This document shows, piece by piece, positions 26,284-34,320 of a stretch of 64,000 nucleotides of DNA. This DNA comes from Clostridiales bacterium UBA6114. Its GTDB lineage: Bacteria > Bacillota > Clostridia > Oscillospirales > Butyricicoccaceae. The notes beneath the pieces were generated by a model. It searched no databases. It was not told the origin of the DNA and saw only the letters and a program-made list of their open reading frames with translations. A program made the translations under genes and the position numbers. The stretch covers positions 137,776-201,775 of the forward strand of contig DIWE01000038.1 of NCBI GenBank assembly GCA_002423435.1, written 5' to 3'. Positions within the stretch are counted from its first letter, which is position 1, and each line of letters starts with the position of its first letter.

Positions 26284-26463
26284 TTTTAGGTTTTCCATGA
26301 TTTTATCTATAACAGCAATCTTCTGTTCTCTTGTTAAGTCTGATTGCGCGAGTTTTGATTCTATTATATCAGCGTGATACTCACTAACTTTGTCGGTGAG
26401 AGTATGAAGGTCTGTGCCGTCGGTAATATGTACGATAACATTTTGAACATAGTTTTTTTTCAT
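26254..26463 (-). CDS. Small hypothetical protein
   Basis: A 69-residue protein, predicted alpha/beta then helical, acidic and basic in turn, with ESKLAQSDLTREQKIAVIDK near the end. ATG 26463 follows GGGAGGGCG. No family is recognised. It lies downstream of the DinG-like helicase on the same strand and converges with the small HTH gene, so it may belong to the mobile segment's backbone. Confidence 0.5.
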   Translation of the reverse strand: MKKNYVQNVIVHITDGTDLHTLTDKVSEYHADIIESKLAQSDLTREQKIAVIDKIMENLKLREVDGIIK

Positions 26464-26603
26464 TCGCGCCCTCCCCCTGACAAAATGTGTCACTGAGCTG
26501 CTCCGACTGTCCATTACATCAGGAAGCCGCGCAAACAGACCGATTTGTCGGCTGTTTCGCAGACACTATTAAACGTATTGGCGCCGAAGAGAAAATATAC
26601 ATT

Positions 26604-28589
26604 TTAAGTGAAATATTCACTGACCTTTTTTTCTCGTATAAACCGCCTGACTTCCTCAATATCACTCGTGACACCACATGGCGGCAATGCCCGCAAAACT
26701 CCGTTGCGATATGCGCCCGCCGTCGCCGCTCTCCTGTCCAGTATGGAGACCACACCCGTGTCGTTCTCCCCGCGGATCAGCCGTCCGCAGCCCTGCTTCA
26801 GTTTTACGATCATCTCCGGATACACGACCGTTTGCCTGTATTGTTCCGGATTATCAGACTGGGCCTGTTCATACTTGCTGATAGGGTCCGGGACAGAGAA
26901 CGGCAGTCTGACAATGATTAACGAGGATAAAATATCTCCCGGCAGATCGATTCCTTCCCAACAGCTTCCACAGGCAAGCAGCACTCCGTTCTTAAGACTT
27001 CGGAAAGCCTCAAGCCGCCGCTCCGCTGCACTTTTAGAATTGACCAGGCATGGGAACCCCATTTCCCGCCCTTTCAGAATTTGGTATACTTTTTCCATTA
27101 CCTTATAGGATGTAAACAAAGCGACAGCATGTCCGGTGGTTGCCTTTACAAGCCGCTCTATTTCATCGGAAACCGATTGTAAATATTGGAGGCTTTGACC
27201 GTCTGGGTAAGGAACGTTTTCGCTGATGTACAAAAGGCAGTTCCGGCGGTAGTCAAACGGAGAAGGCTTGCTGACTTCGCAAAGGCGGTCCGGCCCGATA
27301 AGCGAAAGTCCCGTCCTTTTCTTAAAGCCTATAAAATCGCCACCGTCAGATAGTGTCCCCGACGTTAGTATGACGGGAACCGATCTTTCCCATAAGTCGC
27401 GGCAAAGCAGCTCGTCCAGCCTTTTGGGGACGCAGGACAGGCTTGTTTTACCGCCATCCGGAAGCTCGACCCAGGAAACAACCCCACGCCAGTTCCGCAG
27501 CATATCGATTCTGCCGGCGACTTCTTTCACCGACTTTACCGTGACGGTATACAACTCCCGGAGACTGCGGTCAGAAACCGTTTGCAAAAGATCCACAATA
27601 TCGTTTGACGTTCGTGAAAGACTATCTAAATGCAAGATGGCTTTCTTCGTGGGAATCTCGTAACGCTCCATTTCCTCATTATCCGTCAGAACAATGTTCC
27701 TGTTCAGCTTTAAAAACAGATTCTTGTTCTCTTGAGAGAGCTTAACACAGTATTTGTCTATTTTCTCCTTTAGAGTATTGTCCGATACAGGTAGCTTCTT
27801 GATTCGGCCCGCCAGTTGGGTGATCTCACTGTCCGATAGCGCTGCCCCGTACATCTGCCTTGCCGCATCCATAAGTTTGTGCGCCTCGTCGATGATCAGC
27901 AGTCGGCAGTCCGGGATGAGGATTTTTCCACTGTTGGTTCGGCCAATCGCGTCGGCCAGAAGATAGTTATGATTGCATATCTGAAAATCGTGCCTCTCGG
28001 ACTGCACATAATTCATGTAATGCCAATACCGGCACGACGGATACAGACCGCATCGGAGTGAACATGTGTCCACGCATATCTTTCGTTTCACGCTACTTTT
28101 TATGTCTACAACGTTATCTAGGTCAATCTCTGTGAATGGCACTTTTGCAAGAAAACTCATTTTCTCCATGTTCGTGCTGTTTAAAAATCGGCGCAGCCTG
28201 TAATCGCATATGTAATGCTCCTTCCCTTTTCGTATGACTGCACTCAAAGGGCGGTTGATCAACCTATTTTCCAATAGCATCCTAGACAATTCCGGGATGT
28301 ACTCTCCGACGATTGCCTTCTGCAGAATAATGCTTGAGGTGGATATGACGACAGGCATAGAATCCGCACCTCGGCTCACCAGAACGGCAGGGATGAGATA
28401 CGCGAAGGTTTTACCGAGTCCTACACCGGCCTCCGCAATGCAGATTTTCCGGTCCAAGATTGCCTGCCAAAGCTCCTTAGCAAGCGCAAACTGGTCCTCT
28501 CGAAATGTGTAACCTTGCCCGGGCAATGTTTTTTTGAAAAACTCTATCAGCTTTCTATACGAAGGAGCATTTTGTTTTTTTTCAGGCAT
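26604..28589 (-). CDS. DinG/XPD-type DNA helicase
   Basis: A 661-residue superfamily 2 helicase. It shows Walker A in EAGVGLGKTFAYL, an Fe-S domain with Cys in CVDTCSLRCGLYPSC, the DEAH box in LLIIDEAHKL, and motifs V/VI in SCWEGIDLPGD and GCGRLIRGENDTG. The relatives unwind DNA 5' to 3' in repair, and similar helicases occur on integrative elements. The frame is open to 28919, but Met 28589 is chosen because GGGAGGAAG precedes it and helicase similarity begins there. No exonuclease domain is present. Confidence 0.88.
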   Translation of the reverse strand: MPEKKQNAPSYRKLIEFFKKTLPGQGYTFREDQFALAKELWQAILDRKICIAEAGVGLGKTFAYLIPAVLVSRGADSMPVVISTSSIILQKAIVGEYIPELSRMLLENRLINRPLSAVIRKGKEHYICDYRLRRFLNSTNMEKMSFLAKVPFTEIDLDNVVDIKSSVKRKICVDTCSLRCGLYPSCRYWHYMNYVQSERHDFQICNHNYLLADAIGRTNSGKILIPDCRLLIIDEAHKLMDAARQMYGAALSDSEITQLAGRIKKLPVSDNTLKEKIDKYCVKLSQENKNLFLKLNRNIVLTDNEEMERYEIPTKKAILHLDSLSRTSNDIVDLLQTVSDRSLRELYTVTVKSVKEVAGRIDMLRNWRGVVSWVELPDGGKTSLSCVPKRLDELLCRDLWERSVPVILTSGTLSDGGDFIGFKKRTGLSLIGPDRLCEVSKPSPFDYRRNCLLYISENVPYPDGQSLQYLQSVSDEIERLVKATTGHAVALFTSYKVMEKVYQILKGREMGFPCLVNSKSAAERRLEAFRSLKNGVLLACGSCWEGIDLPGDILSSLIIVRLPFSVPDPISKYEQAQSDNPEQYRQTVVYPEMIVKLKQGCGRLIRGENDTGVVSILDRRAATAGAYRNGVLRALPPCGVTSDIEEVRRFIREKKVSEYFT

Positions 28590-29259
28590 CCATCTTCCTC
28601 CCAGTTGTAGATTGTCGCGTTCAACAGTACAATAGTGCAGCAGACGCCGGTTTCCAGCGTCTGCCGCTATGGTTCTACTGTCAAAACAATTACTTTCGCT
28701 TCTCATTTTACGCCGTATTTGCGCTCTCGCGCCCCCGGCACGGGAATATATCAGACCGACAGCGGCGAAATAGTTCTGCTTTCTAAATAAGCTGTCGCAT
28801 AGAAGAGGCCAATATTCTATCTCAAATATTGGGTTGCATTCTCTGAGGCCGCACCCCAGCACATCGGAAGTATCATTATCCTCTCCCGGGGTCATCGCGA
28901 TTTGGTCTGCCACCACCAATTTTCAGCCGGAGTTTCCTGCTCATGCGGCCCATTGCCTCAGTCTCCGCATTCCGCTGTCGTCGCTTTCGTCTTCACGCTC
29001 GGGAGGAACGTGCCTGATATATTGATATGGAACTGTCAAGGTGCTTCGGGCTTTGTCGGCCCGTCAATCCCCGCAGATAGGCTGCACGGATTGATGGAAC
29101 GGCAAAATCAGGACTAAAACCGGTTAAATGTGATACAATAAATTTATTGTCCCAGGCCACCGGGGTCCCGTCCGGTTGATTATTTTTCGGCAGCCTCTAT
29201 GCCGATTGCGCAAACTGTATTTTCAAACTCTTCCCTACGCCAGCACAATATAAATCCTC
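28590..29259. other. Non-coding stretch with one strong hairpin
   Basis: No ORF with a ribosome site or family similarity was found in these 670 bases. At 28641-28665, GCAGACGCCGG pairs with CCAGCGTCTGC (11 base pairs, one G:U, three-base loop) 52 bases before the helicase start. Without a U-tract it looks like a leader hairpin rather than a terminator. Confidence 0.4.
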
Positions 29260-29466
29260 TCAATTTTGTTGATCCTTTTGGTAAAATCTCCCCCAATCAA
29301 AACCTAAAAATCCTCCGAGCTTCTGTGCCACTTCCGGCGAAGGCCGTCGTTTCCCGTTTTCAATCATGCAATAAAATTCTCTGCTTATACCAGCCGCAAT
29401 CGCGCAATCTATTTGAAGAATACTAGCGGCTTCTCTGACTTCTTTAAGCCACATTCTCAAATTCAT
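29260..29466 (-). CDS. XRE-family helix-turn-helix protein
   Basis: A 68-residue protein that is nearly all helix-turn-helix: LQIDCAIAAGISREFYCMIENGKRRPSPEVAQKLG. It is divergent from the larger XRE regulator at 29608 and the shared intergenic region carries several GTTAC palindromes. This resembles a phage or ICE control switch, with this protein as Cro-like or excisionase-like candidate. Confidence 0.75.
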   Translation of the reverse strand: MNLRMWLKEVREAASILQIDCAIAAGISREFYCMIENGKRRPSPEVAQKLGGFLGFDWGRFYQKDQQN

Positions 29467-29472
29467 TACCTC

Positions 29473-29495
29473 ATTAGTAACATATCGTTACTAAT
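29473..29495. promoter_or_regulatory. Operator palindrome of the divergent XRE pair
   Basis: ATTAGTAAC and GTTACTAAT are perfect inverse copies five bases apart, directly at the start of the 29260-29466 gene. The half-site GTTAC recurs in the second operator at 29547. Confidence 0.6.
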
Positions 29496-29546
29496 ATTAT
29501 AGTAGCTAACCGTTACCAAGTCAATAGTCTTTTTGCGCTGTGTTGC

Positions 29547-29577
29547 TTTTTGTTACCGTATTGAAATGTAACAAAAA
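29547..29577. promoter_or_regulatory. Second operator palindrome of the XRE pair
   Basis: TTTTTGTTAC (29547-29556) and GTAACAAAAA (29568-29577) are perfect ten-base inverse copies, 11 bases apart, 30 bases before the larger XRE gene. A further GTTAC occurs at about 29512. Repeated operators suit a repressor switch. Confidence 0.6.
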
Positions 29578-29607
29578 GTTACTTATACTATTAAGCAGGT
29601 GATTAAT

Positions 29608-30162
29608 ATGTTACGTTTAAGAGAAATACGCGAGCGCAGAGGGAAAACTCAACAAGAAATGGCAAATTTTTTAAAAATTACAAGGCCTGCGTATACCCAA
29701 TACGAAAGTGGACGGAGAGAGCCAGATTTCAATACGATTAGTAGACTTGCCGACTTTTTTGGTGTTACTACTGATTACCTTCTTGGCCGAGATGGGCAAA
29801 AAAAAATAGGCCCATCATCCGACGGGCCTATTCCAGACGCTCTGCTGAAAAATGTTGGACTCTGGGAAAATTATAAAAATTTGTTTGAGTATATACCGTC
29901 GCTTAAAACGCTGTTGGACGCGTCGTTAACCAACGAAGAAAGAAAAAAAAGGTCTCTGGAAATTCTCACAAGTTTGGATCCGGAAAACTTAAAAGACACA
30001 AGCACGTCTATAGACGTGCTTGTGGAAATCATATTGGCCAATGATGAAAAGAGAAAAAAAGCGTTCGATATCCTTATGAATTTGAATCCGGAGAATTATG
30101 AAAAGGCAATGGATCATCTTCAGTACTTGATTGATCGCCAAAATGAATCTCAAGGTAAATAA
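29608..30162 (+). CDS. XRE-family repressor
   Basis: A 184-residue protein. The N-terminal helix-turn-helix (LRLREIRERRGKTQQEMANFL, KITRPAYTQYESGRREPDF, LADFFGVTTDYLLGRD) is of the phage CI/immunity-repressor type. The C-terminal 100 residues are helical, with two repeats of the form ...KKRSLEILTSLDPEN... and ...KKAFDILMNLNPEN.... It lacks a LexA-like protease domain. ATG 29608 has AGGTGA before it; the in-frame GTG at 29599 is less likely. It probably regulates the mobile segment through the GTTAC operators. Confidence 0.82.
   Translation: MLRLREIRERRGKTQQEMANFLKITRPAYTQYESGRREPDFNTISRLADFFGVTTDYLLGRDGQKKIGPSSDGPIPDALLKNVGLWENYKNLFEYIPSLKTLLDASLTNEERKKRSLEILTSLDPENLKDTSTSIDVLVEIILANDEKRKKAFDILMNLNPENYEKAMDHLQYLIDRQNESQGK
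29997..30024. repeat. Perfect 28-bp palindrome inside the XRE repressor gene
   Basis: CACAAGCACGTCTA is followed directly by its exact reverse complement, with no spacer. It encodes DTSTSIDVLVE of the repressor. A second inverted repeat (AATAGGCCC with GGGCCTATT) lies earlier in the same gene at about 29806-29833. Confidence 0.7.
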
Positions 30163-30682
30163 GAAATTCTTCCGGGTTATCGATCTTGAGCAATTTTATA
30201 ATTGTGATAATTTTTTTATAATCCGTAGTTGCGCACCCCTAACGTTATAATATAGGGGTACCCCTAGCTGTCGACATAAATAACTATCGGTTATTTCTCC
30301 GGTAAATTTATCCTTATACGAAATCTCTTAGGCTGAGCTTTCATCACAAATGCGGACAATTCTTGAACATTCTCTAACCACCTTTTCAATCAATCACCGG
30401 TTCTCTTCAAAAAACGATTGGTCTGTTTTCATGAACGCTGCAAGAAATACCTCATCCTTGCTCTGCCAACCTTCTTAATTCCAAATGGGAATTTTGTCGA
30501 TTGGATAAGTTTTTTCTTTGATTTGAAAGATAAAAAACTTATGGATGCCTGAGTATAGTCCATAACCAGTACATACTTCCGAAAAAGAAAATTAGGTTGC
30601 AACAACTCCGTTTTCTATTGGTGTTTTTTTGGATTTCTTTAGGCTTTTTCAAGCAATTGCCAGTCATTTCTCTGTTTTAAGG
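30163..30682. other. Intergenic, degenerate AT-rich DNA
   Basis: No gene can be supported in these 520 bases. TAGGGGTACCCCTA (30253-30266) is a perfect palindrome, and ACCCCTA at 30235 is an extra half-site. A long imperfect hairpin with A/T-rich arms lies near 30509-30541. Both may be remains of element control or end sequences. Confidence 0.35.
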
Positions 30683-30916
30683 CTACATTGTTTCCAAAAG
30701 CTTTGTGGCCTCATTGCAGGGTAGCGTAGGGATACCATTTTGAGATAGAGCGTAGATAGCATACGCTTTACTCTCGTTCACATGGTATCCCTGCTTTTTT
30801 GCCCATTTGCAATAACTTGCGGTAAAGGCAGCCAGGCTTTTCTTTGAAATACAGTCAAAATGCCAGAACCGGATTACAAAATCTGAGAGGGTAGCGCGTA
30901 AAAAGAGCGGACTGAA
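30683..30916 (-). pseudogene. C-terminal fragment of an unknown protein
   Basis: An open frame of about 77 residues without a start codon or ribosome site ends at TAG 30683. It contains AAFTASYCKWAKKQGYH and AIYALSQNGIPTLPC. The composition is protein-like, but I recognise no family. It sits directly after the IS256 remnant on the same strand, so it is probably the tail of a gene cut by that insertion. Confidence 0.35.
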
Positions 30917-30918
30917 AT

Positions 30919-31150
30919 TTACAGAGTAATCTTTACTCTGTCGCCGAAGAAGATCATGAGGTTATCGAAAATGGAACCCCAGTTTTGAATTGGCATTGTC
31001 TACTTGTCCACGATATGCATAGTAGTTAAATATAGAATTTTCATGAGAGCGTCATCGGAAACAAAGGCGCTTTCTATCTTGGTGACTTTCCGAAGCTGCC
31101 GGCTGAAACTTTCGATGACGTTGGTCGTGTAGATCAGCTTCCGGATTCTT
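30919..31150 (-). mobile_element. IS256-family transposase remnant, C-terminal part
   Basis: The minus strand translates to RKLIYTTNVIESFSRQLRKV, then FVSDDALMKILYL, then after an in-frame stop TMPIQNWGSIFDNLMIFFGD, in the order seen at the end of IS256/mutator transposases (YTTNxIES; W-x-MPIQNW). It is only about 77 codons long and has a stop, so it is inactive. The region up to 31427 holds no gene that I can support. Confidence 0.8.
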
Positions 31151-31427
31151 AAATCTCTTTATAAGGCCACTGAAAATAGCCCTGATTTCACGTATTTCTT
31201 ATATTTCTTTATATCGCCTCGCACGGTGTTATATTTTCACTTTCAATGTGCTAACAAAAAGCTAACATTGTTAACATGGATATCTTTTTATATCGGACAG
31301 AAATATCCGCTTTTTGGGTGGGCCTCCCGAAGAAAGATCACCATCGGCGCAATCTCCTTACATTGCCCTCACTCATCGGAAAGAACATCATTCAAGAGAA
31401 TCCACCACTGTCCTCTATTTTTACATC

Positions 31428-32037
31428 TCAGCCATTTGGCAGTGGCTCAAGGGAGGCCACCCAATCATGATCGCTGTCGTTCGCCCTATAAAACCCCTGG
31501 TGATCCCCTGCGGAAGCCCACAGGAAATAAGTATGATACCCTGGAGCCCCCACTGTAATATGGTATCCAAAGGGGAACTCCACCAAGTCATCATTCTTCA
31601 CCGCATAGCACTGGTTCAGGCGGCCATCCTTCGTGTAAAGGTATTGAAGCGCAAAGCCCTGCTGCGGCTGCGGGCATTTGTACGCTCATCAATGATAAAG
31701 TCGGTCACCCGTTCCCAGGGTTGGACACCAAGCTTTACTCGACGGGTATGCTCCGGGAGTATGAGCCGCGGCTGCGTATCTTCTTTAATGGGAGCCCACA
31801 TACCTCTACCTTAAAATGCATCTGCGCCGAAATCACAACCTCCTTTTCCCGCGGCAGATATACACTGTGGGCCTTTCCATCAAATACAGAACGCCGACCG
31901 CCGATACGCTCCCACAGCTGGTCATCAAACTTGAAATCAGCCTGACCGCTCAGAATGATAAAGGCTGTCTCCCGGTCTTCCGTGTAGAATACCGCCGAAT
32001 CTCCTTTCCACAATTCAATGATACCAAATTCGATCAA
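31428..32037 (-). pseudogene. Broken iolB/kduI-family isomerase gene
   Basis: Family similarity is spread over three frames. Residues 1-75 from 32037 include FIILSGQADFKFDD and ERIGGRRSVFDGKAHSVYL. After a frameshift near 31803 comes PIKEDTQPRLILPEH and WERVTDFIIDERTNA. Another jump near 31670 leads to QQGFALQYLYTKDGRLNQ, VEFPFGYHITVGAPGYHTYF and NDSDHDWV, ending at TGA 31428. The central PPHKHD metal-binding part is missing. The intact family makes 5-deoxy-glucuronate or 5-keto-4-deoxyuronate isomerases. It is the last, decayed member of the large operon, next to the SDR gene, as in kduI-kduD pairs. Confidence 0.8.
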
Positions 32038-32146
32038 TTAAAGTGAACTTTCTCTAATTTTGCTGAGATATGTGTAGCCTTTTTGGGGCCGATATGATTT
32101 TTTGTAATCCATTACATGCTTCTTTGCCTATCACGTATTATCAGCC

Positions 32147-32947
32147 TTAGAGCTGTACCTGCCCACAAGTAATCGCAAAATTGTTTCCTGTAGTCGCTCT
32201 GGCGAGATCACTGCACAGCACGGCAGCCCAGTTACCGATTTCAACCGTATCCAGAATGCGTTTGAGGGGAACCGCCTGGGCAAAATAATCATAGGCCTCT
32301 TCCCAGGTGAACTGTTTTTCTTGCTGAATCCGCTCAATGGAGCCCACCATCATCGGCGTCATCACAAAACTGGGACACAGCGCATTGACCAACACATTGT
32401 AAGGCGCAAGCTCGTTGCCCCATATACGCGTCAAGTGAGAGACCGCTGTTTTACTGGCGGCATAGGCGCTATAAGTCTCCATCCGCAAATAGGCCTGGGA
32501 AGACGATATGTTGACGATCCGCCCCCATTTCTGCGCCTTCATATAGGCCGCGGCATACTTTGTGCAGATCACGACGCCGTTTAAGTTGACATCTATGACT
32601 GCACGGAATTTATCCATATCCAGCGCTTCTACCGGGGCTTTGTATATCGTCCCAGCATTATTCACCAGAATGTCCATGTGACCATACCGCTCTATCACCC
32701 CGGAAAATACGTTCTTCACGTTGCCCTCATCCGTCACATTCATAGCCACGCGGTCTATAACCTCATCGTTCAACTCCACAGTTGCGTCCGGTCTGGCAAA
32801 CGCCAAATCTGCAGCTACCACAGTCGCCCCAGCGTCTGCCAGAGCGTTGGCAATAGCCGCTCCGTTCCCCTGAGCCGCTCCAGTGACCACGGCCACCCGT
32901 CCCTGCAAGTCAAACAAATTTCCAAAGCGCTCCAATTTACAGCTCAT
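32147..32947 (-). CDS. SDR family oxidoreductase (KduD-like)
   Basis: A 266-residue NAD(P)-dependent classical short-chain dehydrogenase. It has the cofactor loop VTGAAQGNGAAIA, NNAG, the catalytic Ser (NISSSQAYL) and YSAYAASK (Tyr and Lys), and a C-terminal substrate lid. The sugar-acid enzymes KduD and gluconate 5-dehydrogenase are of this type. ATG 32947 follows AAAGGAGAG; the in-frame codon 17 residues earlier has no ribosome site. It is separated from malic enzyme by 181 bases including the TGAAACGTTTCA palindrome, so it may have its own promoter. Confidence 0.9.
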   Translation of the reverse strand: MSCKLERFGNLFDLQGRVAVVTGAAQGNGAAIANALADAGATVVAADLAFARPDATVELNDEVIDRVAMNVTDEGNVKNVFSGVIERYGHMDILVNNAGTIYKAPVEALDMDKFRAVIDVNLNGVVICTKYAAAYMKAQKWGRIVNISSSQAYLRMETYSAYAASKTAVSHLTRIWGNELAPYNVLVNALCPSFVMTPMMVGSIERIQQEKQFTWEEAYDYFAQAVPLKRILDTVEIGNWAAVLCSDLARATTGNNFAITCGQVQL

Positions 32948-33062
32948 AGATGCTCTCCTTTCTCGTTTAAAACTCTTTCCCCTTCTGCTTCCGCGCACTT
33001 TTCAAAAATGGCCCGCTGCTTTTGAGCTTGCTCCCAACAAGGGACTGCGTTTTGCATTTGAT

Positions 33063-33074
33063 TGAAACGTTTCA
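33063..33074. promoter_or_regulatory. Perfect palindrome, possible LacI-type operator
   Basis: TGAAACGTTTCA lies 116 bases before the SDR start. The AACGTT centre is typical for LacI-family operators. It is two bases shorter than the CcpA cre consensus, so cre is not claimed. No LacI-type gene is in the window. Confidence 0.35.
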
Positions 33075-33128
33075 TACGATCGCGACGCCGGTTATTTTTT
33101 TATCCTCCGAATCGAGGATTCCAAACAT

Positions 33129-34301
33129 TTACAGCCGGGCCACGCCGGACTTCCTGGCTGCCTCAGCCACAGCCTTGGCCACCGTGGGACCAACCCAGGA
33201 ATCGAATGCCTGGGGGATGATGTAGTCCGAAGACAGTTCCTCGTCGGAAATAAGACCAGCCAGAGCCTCTGCAGCGGCCATTTTCATCTCCTCGTTGATA
33301 TCGCTGGCGCGCACATCGAAGGTGCCGCGGAACACCCCGGGGAAGGCCAGCACGTTGTTGATCTGATTGGGGTAGTCACTACGGCCGGTGGACACCACCC
33401 GGGCTCCTCCCGCCTTGGCCTCGTCAGGGAAGATCTCCGGGGTGGGGTTGGCGCAGGCAAAGACGATGGCGTCTTTATTCATGGTCTTGACCATCTCGGT
33501 GGTGACGGTACCAGGGGCGGATACGCCGATGAATACGTCGGTGCCCACCAGAACGTCGGCCAGGGAACCGGCCTTCTTGTCCAGATTGGTGACCTGGGCC
33601 ATCTCCTCCTTGATCCAGTTCAGGCTCTCCCGGCCGACGTAAATGGCGCCCTTGCGGTCGCACATAGTGATGTTCTTGAATCCTGCGGACAGCAGCAGCC
33701 TGACGATGGAGATGGCGGCGGCTCCGGCGCCGGAGGTGACCACCTTTACCTCCTCCTTCTTCTTGCCCACCACCCTCAGGGCGTTGGTCAGACCGGCCAG
33801 AGTGATGATAGCGGTGCCGTGCTGGTCGTCGTGGAAGATGGGGATATCGCACTTCTCCTTCAGCTTGTGCTCAATCTCAAAGCAGCGGGGGGCGGCGATG
33901 TCCTCCAGATTGATGCCGCCGAAGGAGCCGGAGATGTTGTACACCGTCTGGACGAACTCGTCCACGTCCTGGGTCCTGACGCACAGAGGAAAGGCGTCCA
34001 CATCGCCGAAGGCCTTGAACAGCACACACTTGCCCTCCATAACGGGCATACCGGCCTCGGGGCCGATGTCGCCCAGGCCCAGGACGGCGGAGCCGTCGGT
34101 GATGACGGCGCACAGGTTGTGCCGCCGGGTCAGCTCATAGCTCTTGTCGACGTCCTTCTGGATCTCCAGGCAGGGCTGGGCTACGCCGGGGGTGTAGGCC
34201 AGAGACAGAGCGTCCTTGCTGTCGGCAGGCACAGTGGCCACGACCTCGATCTTGCCCTTCCACTCGCCATGAAGGCGCAGGCTTTCTTTTGCGTAATCCA
34301 T
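33129..34301 (-). CDS. Malic enzyme (NAD(P)-dependent, bacterial short form)
   Basis: Oxidative decarboxylation of malate to pyruvate and CO2. The 390-residue length fits the short bacterial form. Visible: LAYTPGVAQPCLEI, the catalytic Tyr region, TDGSAVLGLGDIGPEAGMPVMEGK, FHDDQHGTAI, the Rossmann loop TSGAGAAAISIVRLLL and NPTPEI. ATG 34301 has AGGAGGAA upstream. The Ldh_2 gene precedes it by 19 bases. Together they could convert a 2-hydroxy acid to the oxo acid and then to pyruvate. Confidence 0.94.
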   Translation of the reverse strand: MDYAKESLRLHGEWKGKIEVVATVPADSKDALSLAYTPGVAQPCLEIQKDVDKSYELTRRHNLCAVITDGSAVLGLGDIGPEAGMPVMEGKCVLFKAFGDVDAFPLCVRTQDVDEFVQTVYNISGSFGGINLEDIAAPRCFEIEHKLKEKCDIPIFHDDQHGTAIITLAGLTNALRVVGKKKEEVKVVTSGAGAAAISIVRLLLSAGFKNITMCDRKGAIYVGRESLNWIKEEMAQVTNLDKKAGSLADVLVGTDVFIGVSAPGTVTTEMVKTMNKDAIVFACANPTPEIFPDEAKAGGARVVSTGRSDYPNQINNVLAFPGVFRGTFDVRASDINEEMKMAAAEALAGLISDEELSSDYIIPQAFDSWVGPTVAKAVAEAARKSGVARL

Positions 34302-34320
34302 GTTATGTTCCTCCTGTTTC

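Noticed and set aside
28590..28919. N-terminal extension of the DinG-like helicase
   Set aside because: The frame is open, but it contains a strong hairpin, has no helicase similarity, and a proper ribosome site lies before Met 28589.
29806..29833. Terminator inside the XRE repressor gene
   Set aside because: The nine-base inverted repeat has no T-run after it and lies in a clearly intact coding frame.
33063..33074. CcpA cre site
   Set aside because: The palindrome is 12 bases, two short of the cre layout; only a generic LacI-type operator is claimed, at low confidence.
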